NCBI GenBank assembly: GCA_036395755.1
Contig: DASWCZ010000066.1
Span: forward strand, 1 to 43,209
DNA length: 43,209 bases
Source: Gp7-AA6 sp036395755
GTDB lineage: Bacteria > Acidobacteriota > Thermoanaerobaculia > UBA5066 > Gp7-AA6
Direction: 5' to 3'
Position numbers and translations under genes: made by a program. Below the pieces are notes generated by a model. It worked only from the letters and a program-made list of their open reading frames with translations. It was not told the DNA's origin and searched no databases. Positions 1 to 6,299 of the stretch are shown in pieces. Position 1 is the stretch's first letter; each line of letters begins with the position of its first letter.

Positions 1-193
1 CGTGCATCTGTCGGCCCGGTGGAAGCGGACCAAGGAGCTCGTGGAGAGAGCCGGATTCTCCGTGAACGCACTGGACGTGTCCGAGTTCGAGAAGGCGGAG
101 GCGGGGCTGACGTGTCTGAGCCTGATCTTCTCGGCTGAGAGCGAGACGGTTCCGCACAGCGTGCGGAGAAGAAGTGAGGCCATTCGGGGCTGA
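1..193 (+). CDS. C-terminal fragment of a DDAH / arginine deiminase-like amidinohydrolase (partial)
   Basis: The gene enters from upstream of the window; the first complete codon is at position 2 and the stop is TGA 191-193. The visible 63 residues contain SEFEKAEAGLTCLSLIF, which resembles the C-terminus of dimethylarginine dimethylaminohydrolases and related guanidine-modifying enzymes. In that family the Cys of the LTC(L/M/C)S motif is the nucleophile that attacks the guanidinium carbon. The residues after SLIFSAE look like a non-conserved tail. Because the N-terminal half, with its His and Asp, is outside the window, DDAH cannot be told from citrullinase or amidinotransferase relatives. 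The GTG at position 2 is probably internal, not a start. Confidence 0.6.
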   Translation, partial: VHLSARWKRTKELVERAGFSVNALDVSEFEKAEAGLTCLSLIFSAESETVPHSVRRRSEAIRG

Positions 194-321
194 CCCCCCA
201 ACCACCATGGCGGAAAGGAGGAAGCAGAACCTCGACTGCCGCTTTGACTACGTCGAATAGCGAACGATGGTGGCCCGGCGCGCGTCCGAGCGCACCGCAA
301 GGGGCGGGACCCGACCGGGCG

Positions 322-429
322 CTACGCCCGCACGAGCAGGACGATGACGACGAGGAACGACATCAGCCAGAGCAGACCGCCCTCCCAGAAGTCCGGATTC
401 CGCCGATTGCGAAGACCTCGGCGAGACAC
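322..429 (-). CDS. small single-pass membrane protein downstream of the sigma factor
   Basis: This 35-codon frame opens with GTG at 429-427 and ends with TAG at 324-322. It has AGGAC about 8 bases before the start. The product is a basic N-terminus (VSRRGLRNRRNPDFWEGG), one strongly hydrophobic stretch (LLWLMSFLVVIVLLV) and a final RA, which is a classic N-in single transmembrane topology. It lies 37 bases downstream of the ECF42 stop on the same strand, so it could be the last gene of that operon. I do not recognise a family. The hydrophobic core with positive-inside flank argues against a random frame, but the frame is also open upstream and the start is not certain. Confidence 0.4.
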   Translation of the reverse strand: MSRRGLRNRRNPDFWEGGLLWLMSFLVVIVLLVRA

Positions 430-466
430 TCGACAAGGTCCTGAGTCGCGGCCTTGGTTCTCAGGC

Positions 467-1696
467 TCAAACCCCCGCACGAACTTCCCGCAGCCGGCGC
501 TCCAGATAGCGGCGCTCGGCGGGATGGGTCACCAGGCTGAGAGCCCGCTCGTATGCGGCGGCGGCCTCGGAATAGCGGCCGAGACGGCGCAGCACGTCGG
601 CCTTCGCGGCGGGCAGCAGGTGATACCCGTCCAGCTCGCCGGTCGCCTCCAGCTCTTCGATCAAACGCAGGCCGCGCTCCAGGCCGTTACCCATCGCCAC
701 GGCCGCAGCATGGTTCAGCGCCACCACCGGCGAGGGATGCAGGCGCAGTAGCAGCGCATACAGCGCCGCGATCTGCGGCCAATCCGTATCCTCGGCTCGC
801 GCGGCCCGGGCATGGAGAGCGGCGATCGCGGCCTGCAGCGCATAGAACCCGGCCCCGCCGCGGCGAAGCGCGGTCTCCGCGAGCGTCTGTCCCTCGGCGA
901 TCTCTTCGCGGTCCCAGAGCGAGCGATCCTGCTCCTCCAGGGTCACGAGCTCGCCCTCGCCGTCGACACGCGCCGAGCGACGCGAGTCCTGGATCAGCAT
1001 CAGGGCCAGGAGCCCGGCCACCTCGTTCTCGGCGGGGAAGAGCACCCGCACGAGGCGTCCCAGGCGGATCGCTTCGCTGCACAGCTCGCGCCGCACGAGC
1101 TCGTCGCCTGAGGTCGCCGCGTAGCCCTCGTTGAACACGAGGTACACGACGCGCATCACGCCTTCGAGCCGCTCGGCCAGCTCCTCGTTCGTCGGGACTG
1201 CATAGGGGATCCGCGCCGCCCGGATCTTCGCCTTCGCGCGCACCAGCCGCTGCGCCATCGTGGCGGAGGAGACCAGGAACGCGCGCGCGATCTCCTCGAC
1301 CGAGAGTCCGCAGAGCGTCTTCAGCGTCAGCGCGACCTGCGCCTCGACCGCGAGCGCGGGGTGGCAGCACGTGAAGATCAGGCGCATGAGGTCGTCCGGG
1401 AATGGCTCGTCGTCGAGCTCGGGCGGGGGAGCCGCCGACGGGCTCTCGTAGGCGATCTCGTCGCGCTTCGCGGCGAAGCTCTTCTCGCGCCGGAGCCAGT
1501 CGAGCGCCTTGTGCCGCGCGGTCGAGACGAGCCACGCGCGGGGGTTCCTCGGAACCCGGCTCGACGGCCACTGCTCGAGCGCCGCGGCGAAGGCTTCCTG
1601 CAGGGAGTCCTCGGCGAGGTCGAAGTCGCCGACGAGCCGGATGAGCGTCGCGAGAGCCCGCGGACGCTCCTCGCGATAGACGGACTCGAACTCCAT
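467..1696 (-). CDS. ECF42-type RNA polymerase sigma factor with C-terminal TPR domain
   Basis: This is a 409-residue extracytoplasmic-function sigma factor. Region 2 is near residues 10-75, including DLAEDSLQEAFAAALEQW and NPRAWLVSTARHKALDWLRR. Region 4 is near 110-170, including LKTLCGLSVEEIARAF and the helix-turn-helix leading to RLVRAKAKI. A roughly 220-residue C-terminal extension ends in TPR-like helices (KADVLRRLGRYSEAAAAYERAL). This architecture matches COG4941 / ECF42; such sigma factors lack a classical anti-sigma factor and are linked to DGPF (YCII) genes, as here. I chose ATG 1696 because the conserved domain starts there; a TTG 39 bases upstream is the alternative. It lies 66 bases after the DUF899 gene and probably shares the promoter at 2303-2329, implying autoregulation. 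Confidence 0.92.
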   Translation of the reverse strand: MEFESVYREERPRALATLIRLVGDFDLAEDSLQEAFAAALEQWPSSRVPRNPRAWLVSTARHKALDWLRREKSFAAKRDEIAYESPSAAPPPELDDEPFPDDLMRLIFTCCHPALAVEAQVALTLKTLCGLSVEEIARAFLVSSATMAQRLVRAKAKIRAARIPYAVPTNEELAERLEGVMRVVYLVFNEGYAATSGDELVRRELCSEAIRLGRLVRVLFPAENEVAGLLALMLIQDSRRSARVDGEGELVTLEEQDRSLWDREEIAEGQTLAETALRRGGAGFYALQAAIAALHARAARAEDTDWPQIAALYALLLRLHPSPVVALNHAAAVAMGNGLERGLRLIEELEATGELDGYHLLPAAKADVLRRLGRYSEAAAAYERALSLVTHPAERRYLERRLREVRAGV

Positions 1697-1762
1697 GGAG
1701 CCGCCCGCGAGTCTAGACCTGCGGACAGCTTCCAACGCGGCCTCACTCGGAGCGCCAGCACT

Positions 1763-2284
1763 TCACCGGCGCGCCTGCTGGGGCGGGAAGCGATCGTGGC
1801 GGCGGAGCGGGGTCAGCTCCAGAGAGTCGTACGTGCCGAAGAGCCCGTCGAGGCGGTGTTGATACGTCGAATACGCGTGGAAGACCTCATTGCCGTCGCG
1901 AACGAAGACGGAGAGGCCCGGCAGCTCGTCATTCCCGTCGGCGCCTCTCGTCCCGTCGTCCACCGTCACGCGGAAGTCCTCGTTGAAATCGTTGTCTAGC
2001 GACGAGAGCCAGGGGAACGTCCACCCCATCCGCCTCTGGCACGACTCGATCTGCGCGATCGGCGCCCGGGAGACGGCTGCGAAGGAGGTGTCGCGCGCGG
2101 GGAGGTGGACGATGCCGCCGGCGAGCTTGTCCGCCAGGTGCGAGGAGCTCGCGCAGCCTTCGTCCCAGCCCGGATCGAACGGGAAGTGGTAGACGATGAG
2201 CCGGCGGCGGCTCTGGAAGAGGCCACGCAGATCCACGCGACCGTTCGGTCCATCGAAAACGTACTGCTTCTGGATCCGCACCAT
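1763..2284 (-). CDS. DUF899-family thioredoxin-like protein
   Basis: This 173-residue protein carries the DUF899 pattern: FPFDPGWDEGCASSSHLADKL near residues 53-73, then ARDTSFAAVSRAPIAQIE, RRMGWTFPWLSS and GLSVFVRDGNEVFHAYSTY. The family is thioredoxin-fold and predicted to be redox related. Many members have CxxC at the GCxxC position, but here it reads CASS, so only the first Cys is left and dithiol chemistry is unlikely. The ATG at 2284 has a strong AGGAGG four bases upstream. The gene is first after an ECF42-type promoter and directly precedes the sigma factor, so it is a probable regulon member. Its biochemical role is unknown. Confidence 0.85.
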   Translation of the reverse strand: MVRIQKQYVFDGPNGRVDLRGLFQSRRRLIVYHFPFDPGWDEGCASSSHLADKLAGGIVHLPARDTSFAAVSRAPIAQIESCQRRMGWTFPWLSSLDNDFNEDFRVTVDDGTRGADGNDELPGLSVFVRDGNEVFHAYSTYQHRLDGLFGTYDSLELTPLRRHDRFPPQQARR

Positions 2285-2302
2285 ATGTCCTCCTGTAGAT
2301 GA

Positions 2303-2329
2303 GTCGAACGAGCGGGGGTCAGATCGACA
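2303..2329 (-). promoter_or_regulatory. ECF42-type promoter for DUF899-sigma operon
   Basis: On the minus strand TGTCGA (2329-2324) is followed by exactly 17 bases and then CGAC (2306-2303), about 19 bases before the ATG at 2284. The same -35, spacing and CTCGTT-CG[A/T]C -10 region recur at 4083-4109 and 9489-9515. The motif agrees with the TGTCGA / CG[A/T]C promoter I recall for ECF42 sigma factors. The -35 box overlaps the last codons of the upstream exonuclease gene. Confidence 0.75.
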
Positions 2330-3146
2330 CGGGTGCGCTCAAGGAACGCGCCAGAAGACGAGAGTCTCCCAGGAGCCCCGCGCACTCGGCGAACGCGGCG
2401 CCGGGGCCGCGCCACTTGAGCTCGTCCACGTCATCGAAGAGGGGCGCGTCCGTCCGGAGCGTTGCGAGGTCTTTGAACAGCAACGCGAGGTCGTGGCTGT
2501 CCCCGAGGACGACCGGCGGGAAGCTCTCGATGAAGCCGTGCCGGTTCAGGAGCCGGGCGGCCGTGATCCGACCGATCCCCGAAATGCCCGGATATCCGTC
2601 GGCGGCGTCGCCGACTAAGGCGAGGAAGTCGGGAATCAACGCGGGCTCCACGCCGAATTTCTCGCGAACTCCGTCGGCATTACGGACCTTCTGCGCTCTG
2701 CGGTCGACCTGCACGACCCGGTCGCGCCGGACGCACTGCGCCAGGTCCTTGTCGGGAGTCCAGATGCAGACCCTCTCTACGCGCTCGTCTCCGAAAGCGA
2801 TCTGCGCCGCGGAGGCCAGCCCGTCGTCCGCCTCCAGCTCGGTCATGGGCCAGACGGCCACTCCCATCGCGGCGAGCGCTTCCTCGAGCGGGTGGAACTG
2901 CGCGAGGAGCGCAGGCTCCATACCGTCCGACGTCTTGTAACCTGGCCAGACACCGTTTCGAAAAGACTCGATGACGTGGTCGGTCGCCACGCCGACGTGC
3001 GTCGCTCCCGTCTCGATCATCTGCAACACCGTGTGCAGCACGCCGGCCACGGCGCCAAAGGGACGATCTTCGCCGTCGTTGAAACGGCGAAGACCGTAGA
3101 AGTGTCGGAAGAGCTCGTACGTGCCGTCGACGAGATGGACGATCAC
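2319..3146 (-). CDS. stand-alone 5'-3' exonuclease (PIN-like / H3TH flap nuclease)
   Basis: The 275-residue protein resembles the 5' nuclease domain of DNA polymerase I and T5-type exonucleases. Visible metal-binding acidic clusters are LVDGTYELFR at the N-terminus, ELEADDGLASAAQIA near 104-118, and IWTPDKDLAQCV near 128-139. The helix-three-turn-helix signature LVGDAADGYPGISGIG near 178-193 binds duplex DNA. Such enzymes remove 5' flaps or RNA primers; the stand-alone form could act in repair. The start is GTG at 3146 with no clear ribosome-binding site. The gene begins 21 bases after the second YCII gene and runs into the DUF899-sigma promoter, so it sits inside the ECF42 gene cluster, an unusual setting for a housekeeping nuclease. 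Confidence 0.85.
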   Translation of the reverse strand: MIVHLVDGTYELFRHFYGLRRFNDGEDRPFGAVAGVLHTVLQMIETGATHVGVATDHVIESFRNGVWPGYKTSDGMEPALLAQFHPLEEALAAMGVAVWPMTELEADDGLASAAQIAFGDERVERVCIWTPDKDLAQCVRRDRVVQVDRRAQKVRNADGVREKFGVEPALIPDFLALVGDAADGYPGISGIGRITAARLLNRHGFIESFPPVVLGDSHDLALLFKDLATLRTDAPLFDDVDELKWRGPGAAFAECAGLLGDSRLLARSLSAPVSI

Positions 3147-3167
3147 GCGTTCGTCACCGCGCCGAGA

Positions 3168-3554
3168 CTATCGTGCCGCAGTCACCGCTTCGGGCCGCCG
3201 ATCTTCCTGGTAGCCAGGCACGTCCTGCATCAGGCGAATCTCGCACTCGCCTTCGCCCATCAGGGACAGGAAGCGCTTGGTCAGCTCGATCGCCTCCTCT
3301 TTCGACTTCGCGTTCAAGATCGCGTAGCCGCCGATCAGCTCCTTCGTCTCGGTGAAAGGCCCGTCGGTCACGGTGAACTTTCCGTCGGAGATCCGGACCC
3401 GCGCGCCCTTCGAGCTCGGTTGGAGCCCGTCGGTCGCGATCAGTATGCCCGCCTTCGCCAGGTCTTCGATCAGTTGCCCGAGCGCGGCGATCACTCGCTC
3501 GCTGGGAGGCGTGTCCGATTCCCTGCCCGGTTTGTAAAGCGACATGAATCTCAT
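3168..3554 (-). CDS. YCII-related DGPF-domain protein (second of a pair)
   Basis: The 128-residue protein begins MRFMSLYKPG and carries the family hallmark DGPFTETKELIGGYAI near residues 63-78, which gives DGPF proteins their name. YCII-like proteins have a ferredoxin-like alpha/beta fold, are usually dimers and are repeatedly found beside ECF sigma factors; their reaction is not established. It follows the first YCII gene by 33 bases on the same strand and shares the promoter at 4083-4109. The two neighbours differ at their C-termini, so they look like an old duplication. The ECF42 gene two genes downstream is the likely regulator. Confidence 0.93.
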   Translation of the reverse strand: MRFMSLYKPGRESDTPPSERVIAALGQLIEDLAKAGILIATDGLQPSSKGARVRISDGKFTVTDGPFTETKELIGGYAILNAKSKEEAIELTKRFLSLMGEGECEIRLMQDVPGYQEDRRPEAVTAAR

Positions 3555-3587
3555 CGTCGTGTCTCCTTCTCTTTCTGGTTCGGACTG

Positions 3588-4007
3588 TTACTTCCTCTTG
3601 GCTGCCTGCGCGCGGATTCGCTCCTCCTGCTCCCGGAGCTCGGGCGTGAACGCCTCGCCGAAGTCCTCTGCCTCGAACACCTGCCGGATCTCGACCTCGG
3701 TCCCGCCGCCGAACGGGGCGCGTTTCAACCACTCGATCGCCTCTTCTTTCGACTTCACCTGCCACAGCCAGAAGCCGGCGACGAGCTCCTTCGTCTCCGC
3801 GAACGGTCCGTCGATCACGGTCCGTTTCGCTCCGTCGAACCGGACGCGCGCGCCCTTCGACGTCGGCTGGAGTCCCTCGCCCGCGAGCATGATGCCCGCT
3901 TTCGACAGCTCTTCGTTGAACTTCCCCATCTCGGTCAGGATCTTCTTGTCCGGGAGGACGCCCGCCTCCGAGTCCTTGTTCGCTTTGACGATCACCATGA
4001 ATCTCAT
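3588..4007 (-). CDS. YCII-related DGPF-domain protein (first of a pair)
   Basis: The 139-residue protein starts MRFMVIVKANKDSEAG and has the motif IDGPFAETKELVAGFWL near residues 64-80, followed by KSKEEAIEWLKRAP and an acidic then basic tail. It belongs to the YCII/DGPF family typical of ECF41 and ECF42 neighbourhoods. The ATG at 4007 is preceded by AGAAGGAGATTCGAG, which gives a good Shine-Dalgarno. It is the first gene after the strongest copy of the ECF42-type promoter in the window and probably leads a transcript continuing through the second YCII gene and the exonuclease. No catalytic residues are known for the family, so function stays at regulon level. Confidence 0.93.
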   Translation of the reverse strand: MRFMVIVKANKDSEAGVLPDKKILTEMGKFNEELSKAGIMLAGEGLQPTSKGARVRFDGAKRTVIDGPFAETKELVAGFWLWQVKSKEEAIEWLKRAPFGGGTEVEIRQVFEAEDFGEAFTPELREQEERIRAQAAKRK

Positions 4008-4082
4008 CTCGAATCTCCTTCTGGTTTCGAGCCGGGCTCCGGACGGTGTCGACCGGATCTCAACCCTGGGCTCTACTCTGAC

Positions 4083-4109
4083 GACGAACGAAGACTACCG
4101 GGATCGACA
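4083..4109 (-). promoter_or_regulatory. ECF42-type promoter for the YCII pair
   Basis: The minus strand reads TGTCGA (4109-4104), 17 bases, CGTC (4086-4083). The six bases before the -10 are TTCGTT, nearly the same as the CTCGTT found at the other two sites. The ATG of the first YCII gene is about 75 bases downstream of the -10. The rest of the 159-base gap between 4007 and 4167 shows no other structure I can support. Confidence 0.75.
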
Positions 4110-4166
4110 CGGCGGACGAATTTTTTCAGCGATGCCGCCAAATGCCGGTCTATCGGGACTTCGGGC

Positions 4167-5015
4167 TCAGCCCGACACGATCAGAACGATCGCCAGCACC
4201 GCGCAGGCGACCCCGGCCTGCTGGACGAGGCGAAGGCGTTCGGCGAGAACGATCCGCGCCAGGAGGATGGTGCCGGCCGGATAGAGCGAGGTCAGCGTCG
4301 CGACGATCGCGAGAGGCCCCTGCCGGACGGCCACGAGATAGAGGACGTTGGCGACCATGTCGAGCGCGCCGCCGCCCACGATAATCGGCCACGACTCGCG
4401 GCGCGGGAGGAGCTTCTCCCGCGCGAGCAACCCGGCCCCCGCGATGAAGGACACGGACACGATGCGCGCGGGGACGAGCGGCCACAGGCCCGCCGACCGT
4501 CCGGTGCGCTGCAGGCATACGAGGAAGATCCCGATCGCGATTCCGGAAGCGATCGCAATCGGCACTCCGGTCCCGGCGCGCTTGCCCTCTTCGATCTCGC
4601 CGCTCTGGCTGATCAATACGATGGACACGAGCGCCAGCGCGACGCCGGCGGCGGCGATGCCCGTCGGCCGTTCGCCGAGGGCCACTCCGACGGCCACCGG
4701 AATGATCACCGCGCACACGGCCGTGATGGGCGCGACCACGCTCATGACTCCGACGGCCAGGCCGCGATAGAGGAACGCGAGGCCGATTCCGCCGGCCAGC
4801 CCCGTCGCCGCTCCCCACGCCAGATCGGCGGCCGTGGGCGAAGCCGGCGGGAGAAAGGGGAGGGCGAGCAGAACGAGGACGAGGCCGGCCGCCTGGGACC
4901 AGACCACCGCCGAGAAGACCGTGGAGCCACGCTTCGTGGCGAGGCCACCCAGGAAATCCGCCGCGCCGTACGCGATCGAGGCCAGCACCGCCAGGGCGTT
5001 GGCGACCCCCGTCAT
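4167..5015 (-). CDS. DMT/EamA-family transporter
   Basis: The 282-residue protein is almost entirely hydrophobic, with about ten membrane segments arranged as two EamA repeats: an N-terminal half starting MTGVANALAVLASIAYGAADFLGG and a second half beginning near GTGVPIAIASGIAIGIFLVCL. EamA proteins export or import small metabolites such as amino acids; the substrate cannot be read from sequence. The start at ATG 5015 overlaps the stop of the B3/B4 gene (ATGA), so the two are translationally coupled. Open frame continues upstream to 5186 in a different register of that gene and is not used. Transport of an amino-acid-like compound would fit a neighbour with a tRNA-synthetase editing fold, but this is speculative. 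Confidence 0.9.
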   Translation of the reverse strand: MTGVANALAVLASIAYGAADFLGGLATKRGSTVFSAVVWSQAAGLVLVLLALPFLPPASPTAADLAWGAATGLAGGIGLAFLYRGLAVGVMSVVAPITAVCAVIIPVAVGVALGERPTGIAAAGVALALVSIVLISQSGEIEEGKRAGTGVPIAIASGIAIGIFLVCLQRTGRSAGLWPLVPARIVSVSFIAGAGLLAREKLLPRRESWPIIVGGGALDMVANVLYLVAVRQGPLAIVATLTSLYPAGTILLARIVLAERLRLVQQAGVACAVLAIVLIVSG

Positions 5016-5713
5016 CGGGCGTGGGAAAGCGTCCAGCTCGTGAGCTCCGCGGGCTGGCCGAGGTCCCGGAGGCCGCGCACCAGGCTCTCGGCGGCTTGCG
5101 CGAGCGTCGACAGGGGCAGCGGCTCCAGGCGCTCCAGGACGAAGTAGGCGTCGGTGCTCCCCTCGGTCAGCCGCGTGCGCGCGCACTGACGCCAGTTCCA
5201 GCGACGGCAGGTCACCCCCGCGTCGTCGACCCAGACGACCTCACCGGCGGAAGCGTGCTCGACGACCGGTTCCCCGGAGCGGAAGGTGTCGAACGGTTCC
5301 GCGCCCGTGGCGATCGTCAGCCGCGAGGCGCCCTCGGTCCGCGCGAGGTCCTCGCCGCCGACCGGCAGAGCGAACTCGACGCTCACGGCGTTGTAGAGGT
5401 CGACGAGCCGATTGATCGCCGGAAGACCTTCTCCACCGAGGGCGCGCTTCAACAGAGCCTCGGCGGAGCAGGGGGTGCGCTGCGCCTTCGCTCCGAACGC
5501 CCGGTAAGCGTCCCGCCAGGCCGCGACGTGAGGTAGCGCTGCCGGCTCGGCGCCGTTCAGCGTCTCGCGCGCGGTCCGTTGCGCCTGGCAAAGGAGAGAC
5601 GTCGAGGAATCATCGCTCGGACCGTTGGAGAGACCCCGCGCGCGGACGACCGTCACGACGAAGTCGGGGCGCAGCTCCCAGATGCGGGGATCGATTTCGA
5701 CGGAGTGCGGCAT
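5012..5713 (-). CDS. B3/B4 tRNA-binding-domain protein (COG3382-like)
   Basis: The 233-residue protein resembles the B3/B4 domain of phenylalanyl-tRNA synthetase beta subunits occurring as a free-standing protein. Supporting stretches are WRDAYRAFGAKAQRTPCSAEALLKRAL near residues 67-93 and INRLVDLYNAVSVEFALPVGGEDLA near 100-124, followed by WNWRQCARTRLTE. In the synthetase this fold hydrolyses mischarged tRNA; free-standing versions are thought to deal with D-amino acids or mischarged tRNAs, but proof is limited. ATG 5713 begins MPHSVEIDP. The stop overlaps the start of the DMT transporter by four bases. Confidence 0.85.
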   Translation of the reverse strand: MPHSVEIDPRIWELRPDFVVTVVRARGLSNGPSDDSSTSLLCQAQRTARETLNGAEPAALPHVAAWRDAYRAFGAKAQRTPCSAEALLKRALGGEGLPAINRLVDLYNAVSVEFALPVGGEDLARTEGASRLTIATGAEPFDTFRSGEPVVEHASAGEVVWVDDAGVTCRRWNWRQCARTRLTEGSTDAYFVLERLEPLPLSTLAQAAESLVRGLRDLGQPAELTSWTLSHAR

Positions 5714-5765
5714 GGGCCGGCGGGCAGTTTAGTCCGCCGGCTTCAACCGAGGCGAACGCGCGACT

Positions 5766-6146
5766 TCAGTGGTCGCGGTTCTGTACCGAGAGGATGTTCC
5801 CGCCCGGGTCCTTGAACCACGCGACTTTCATGGGGCCGCCCACGTGAACGTCGCCCTTCCGGGTCAGTCCGGGCAGATCGTAGTGCTCGAACTTCACGCC
5901 TTTCGATTTCAGATCCTTCACCGTCCCATCGACGTCATCGACTTCCCAGAGAGCGGCCGTTCCCTTGTTCGTCCCGGCGAACTCGGAGCGATAGACCACG
6001 AGCGTGGTGCCGCCGCTCCTGTACGTGACGGCCTCGTCGCCCATTTCCCCCGTCTTTTTCAGCCCCAGCGTCTCCTCGTAGAACTTCTTTGCTTTTCCGA
6101 GGTCCTTGACCGGGAGCATCGGCTGAACTTTTGCATCACTCAACAT
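5766..6146 (-). CDS. VOC (glyoxalase/bleomycin-resistance fold) protein
   Basis: This 126-residue single-domain vicinal-oxygen-chelate protein begins with the beta strand VQPMLPVKDLGKAKKFYEETLGL and ends with the typical VAWFKDPGGNILSVQ motif. Between them lie LWEVDDVDGTVKDLKSKGV and the FEHYDLP strand. Such proteins bind metal and act as isomerases, dioxygenases or drug-binding proteins; the ligand here is unknown. ATG 6146 has AAAGGAG at a good distance. Upstream, TGTCGATTC at 6197-6189 matches the -35 of the ECF42-type promoters but without a matching -10, so control by that sigma factor is only possible. Confidence 0.88.
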   Translation of the reverse strand: MLSDAKVQPMLPVKDLGKAKKFYEETLGLKKTGEMGDEAVTYRSGGTTLVVYRSEFAGTNKGTAALWEVDDVDGTVKDLKSKGVKFEHYDLPGLTRKGDVHVGGPMKVAWFKDPGGNILSVQNRDH

Positions 6147-6170
6147 TGCGGACTCCTTTCGTCATAAGTT

Positions 6171-6197
6171 CATGCAGGATCGCGGCCAGAATCGACA
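6171..6197 (-). promoter_or_regulatory. possible degenerate ECF42-type promoter of the VOC gene
   Basis: TGTCGATTC on the minus strand from 6197 is identical to the -35 of the site at 9515. At the expected 17-base spacing the -10 is CATG rather than CG[A/T]C. It lies 25 bases upstream of the VOC ATG. It could be a weak, decayed or chance site. Confidence 0.25.
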
Positions 6198-6210
6198 CCC
6201 CTTTTTTGCT

Positions 6211-6284
6211 GTCATCCTGAGCGAAGCGAAGGATCCCTCGCTTCAAAGCCAGGGATTCCTCGCCGCTGCGCGCCTCGGAATGAC
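6211..6284. repeat. interspersed palindromic repeat, GTCATCCTGAGCG type, copy 1
   Basis: The element starts GTCATCCTGAGCGAAGCGAAG and ends GCGCCTCGGAATGAC, forming a long imperfect inverted repeat of about 74 bp. A second, shorter copy in the opposite order is at 23284-23344. This GTCAT(T/C)C(T/C)GAGCG pattern is familiar as a dispersed extragenic palindrome in soil bacterial genomes. It lies between the VOC start and the MATE stop. Confidence 0.8.
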
Positions 6285-6299
6285 ACTCAGGCCGGAACG

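Noticed and set aside
208..261. A 17-codon frame with ATG at 208 following the DDAH-like gene
   Set aside because: It is too short, has no family resemblance and has no properly spaced ribosome-binding site.
4047..4052. A plus-strand TGTCGA between the YCII pair and the transporter
   Set aside because: There is no CG[A/T]C at 16-18 bases and no plus-strand gene follows.
2892..5147. A 751-codon open frame on the plus strand running across several genes
   Set aside because: It is antisense to the exonuclease, both YCII genes and the transporter, all clear families; high GC content produces such long frames. The same applies to 10638-12119, 21419-23176 and 31819-32670.
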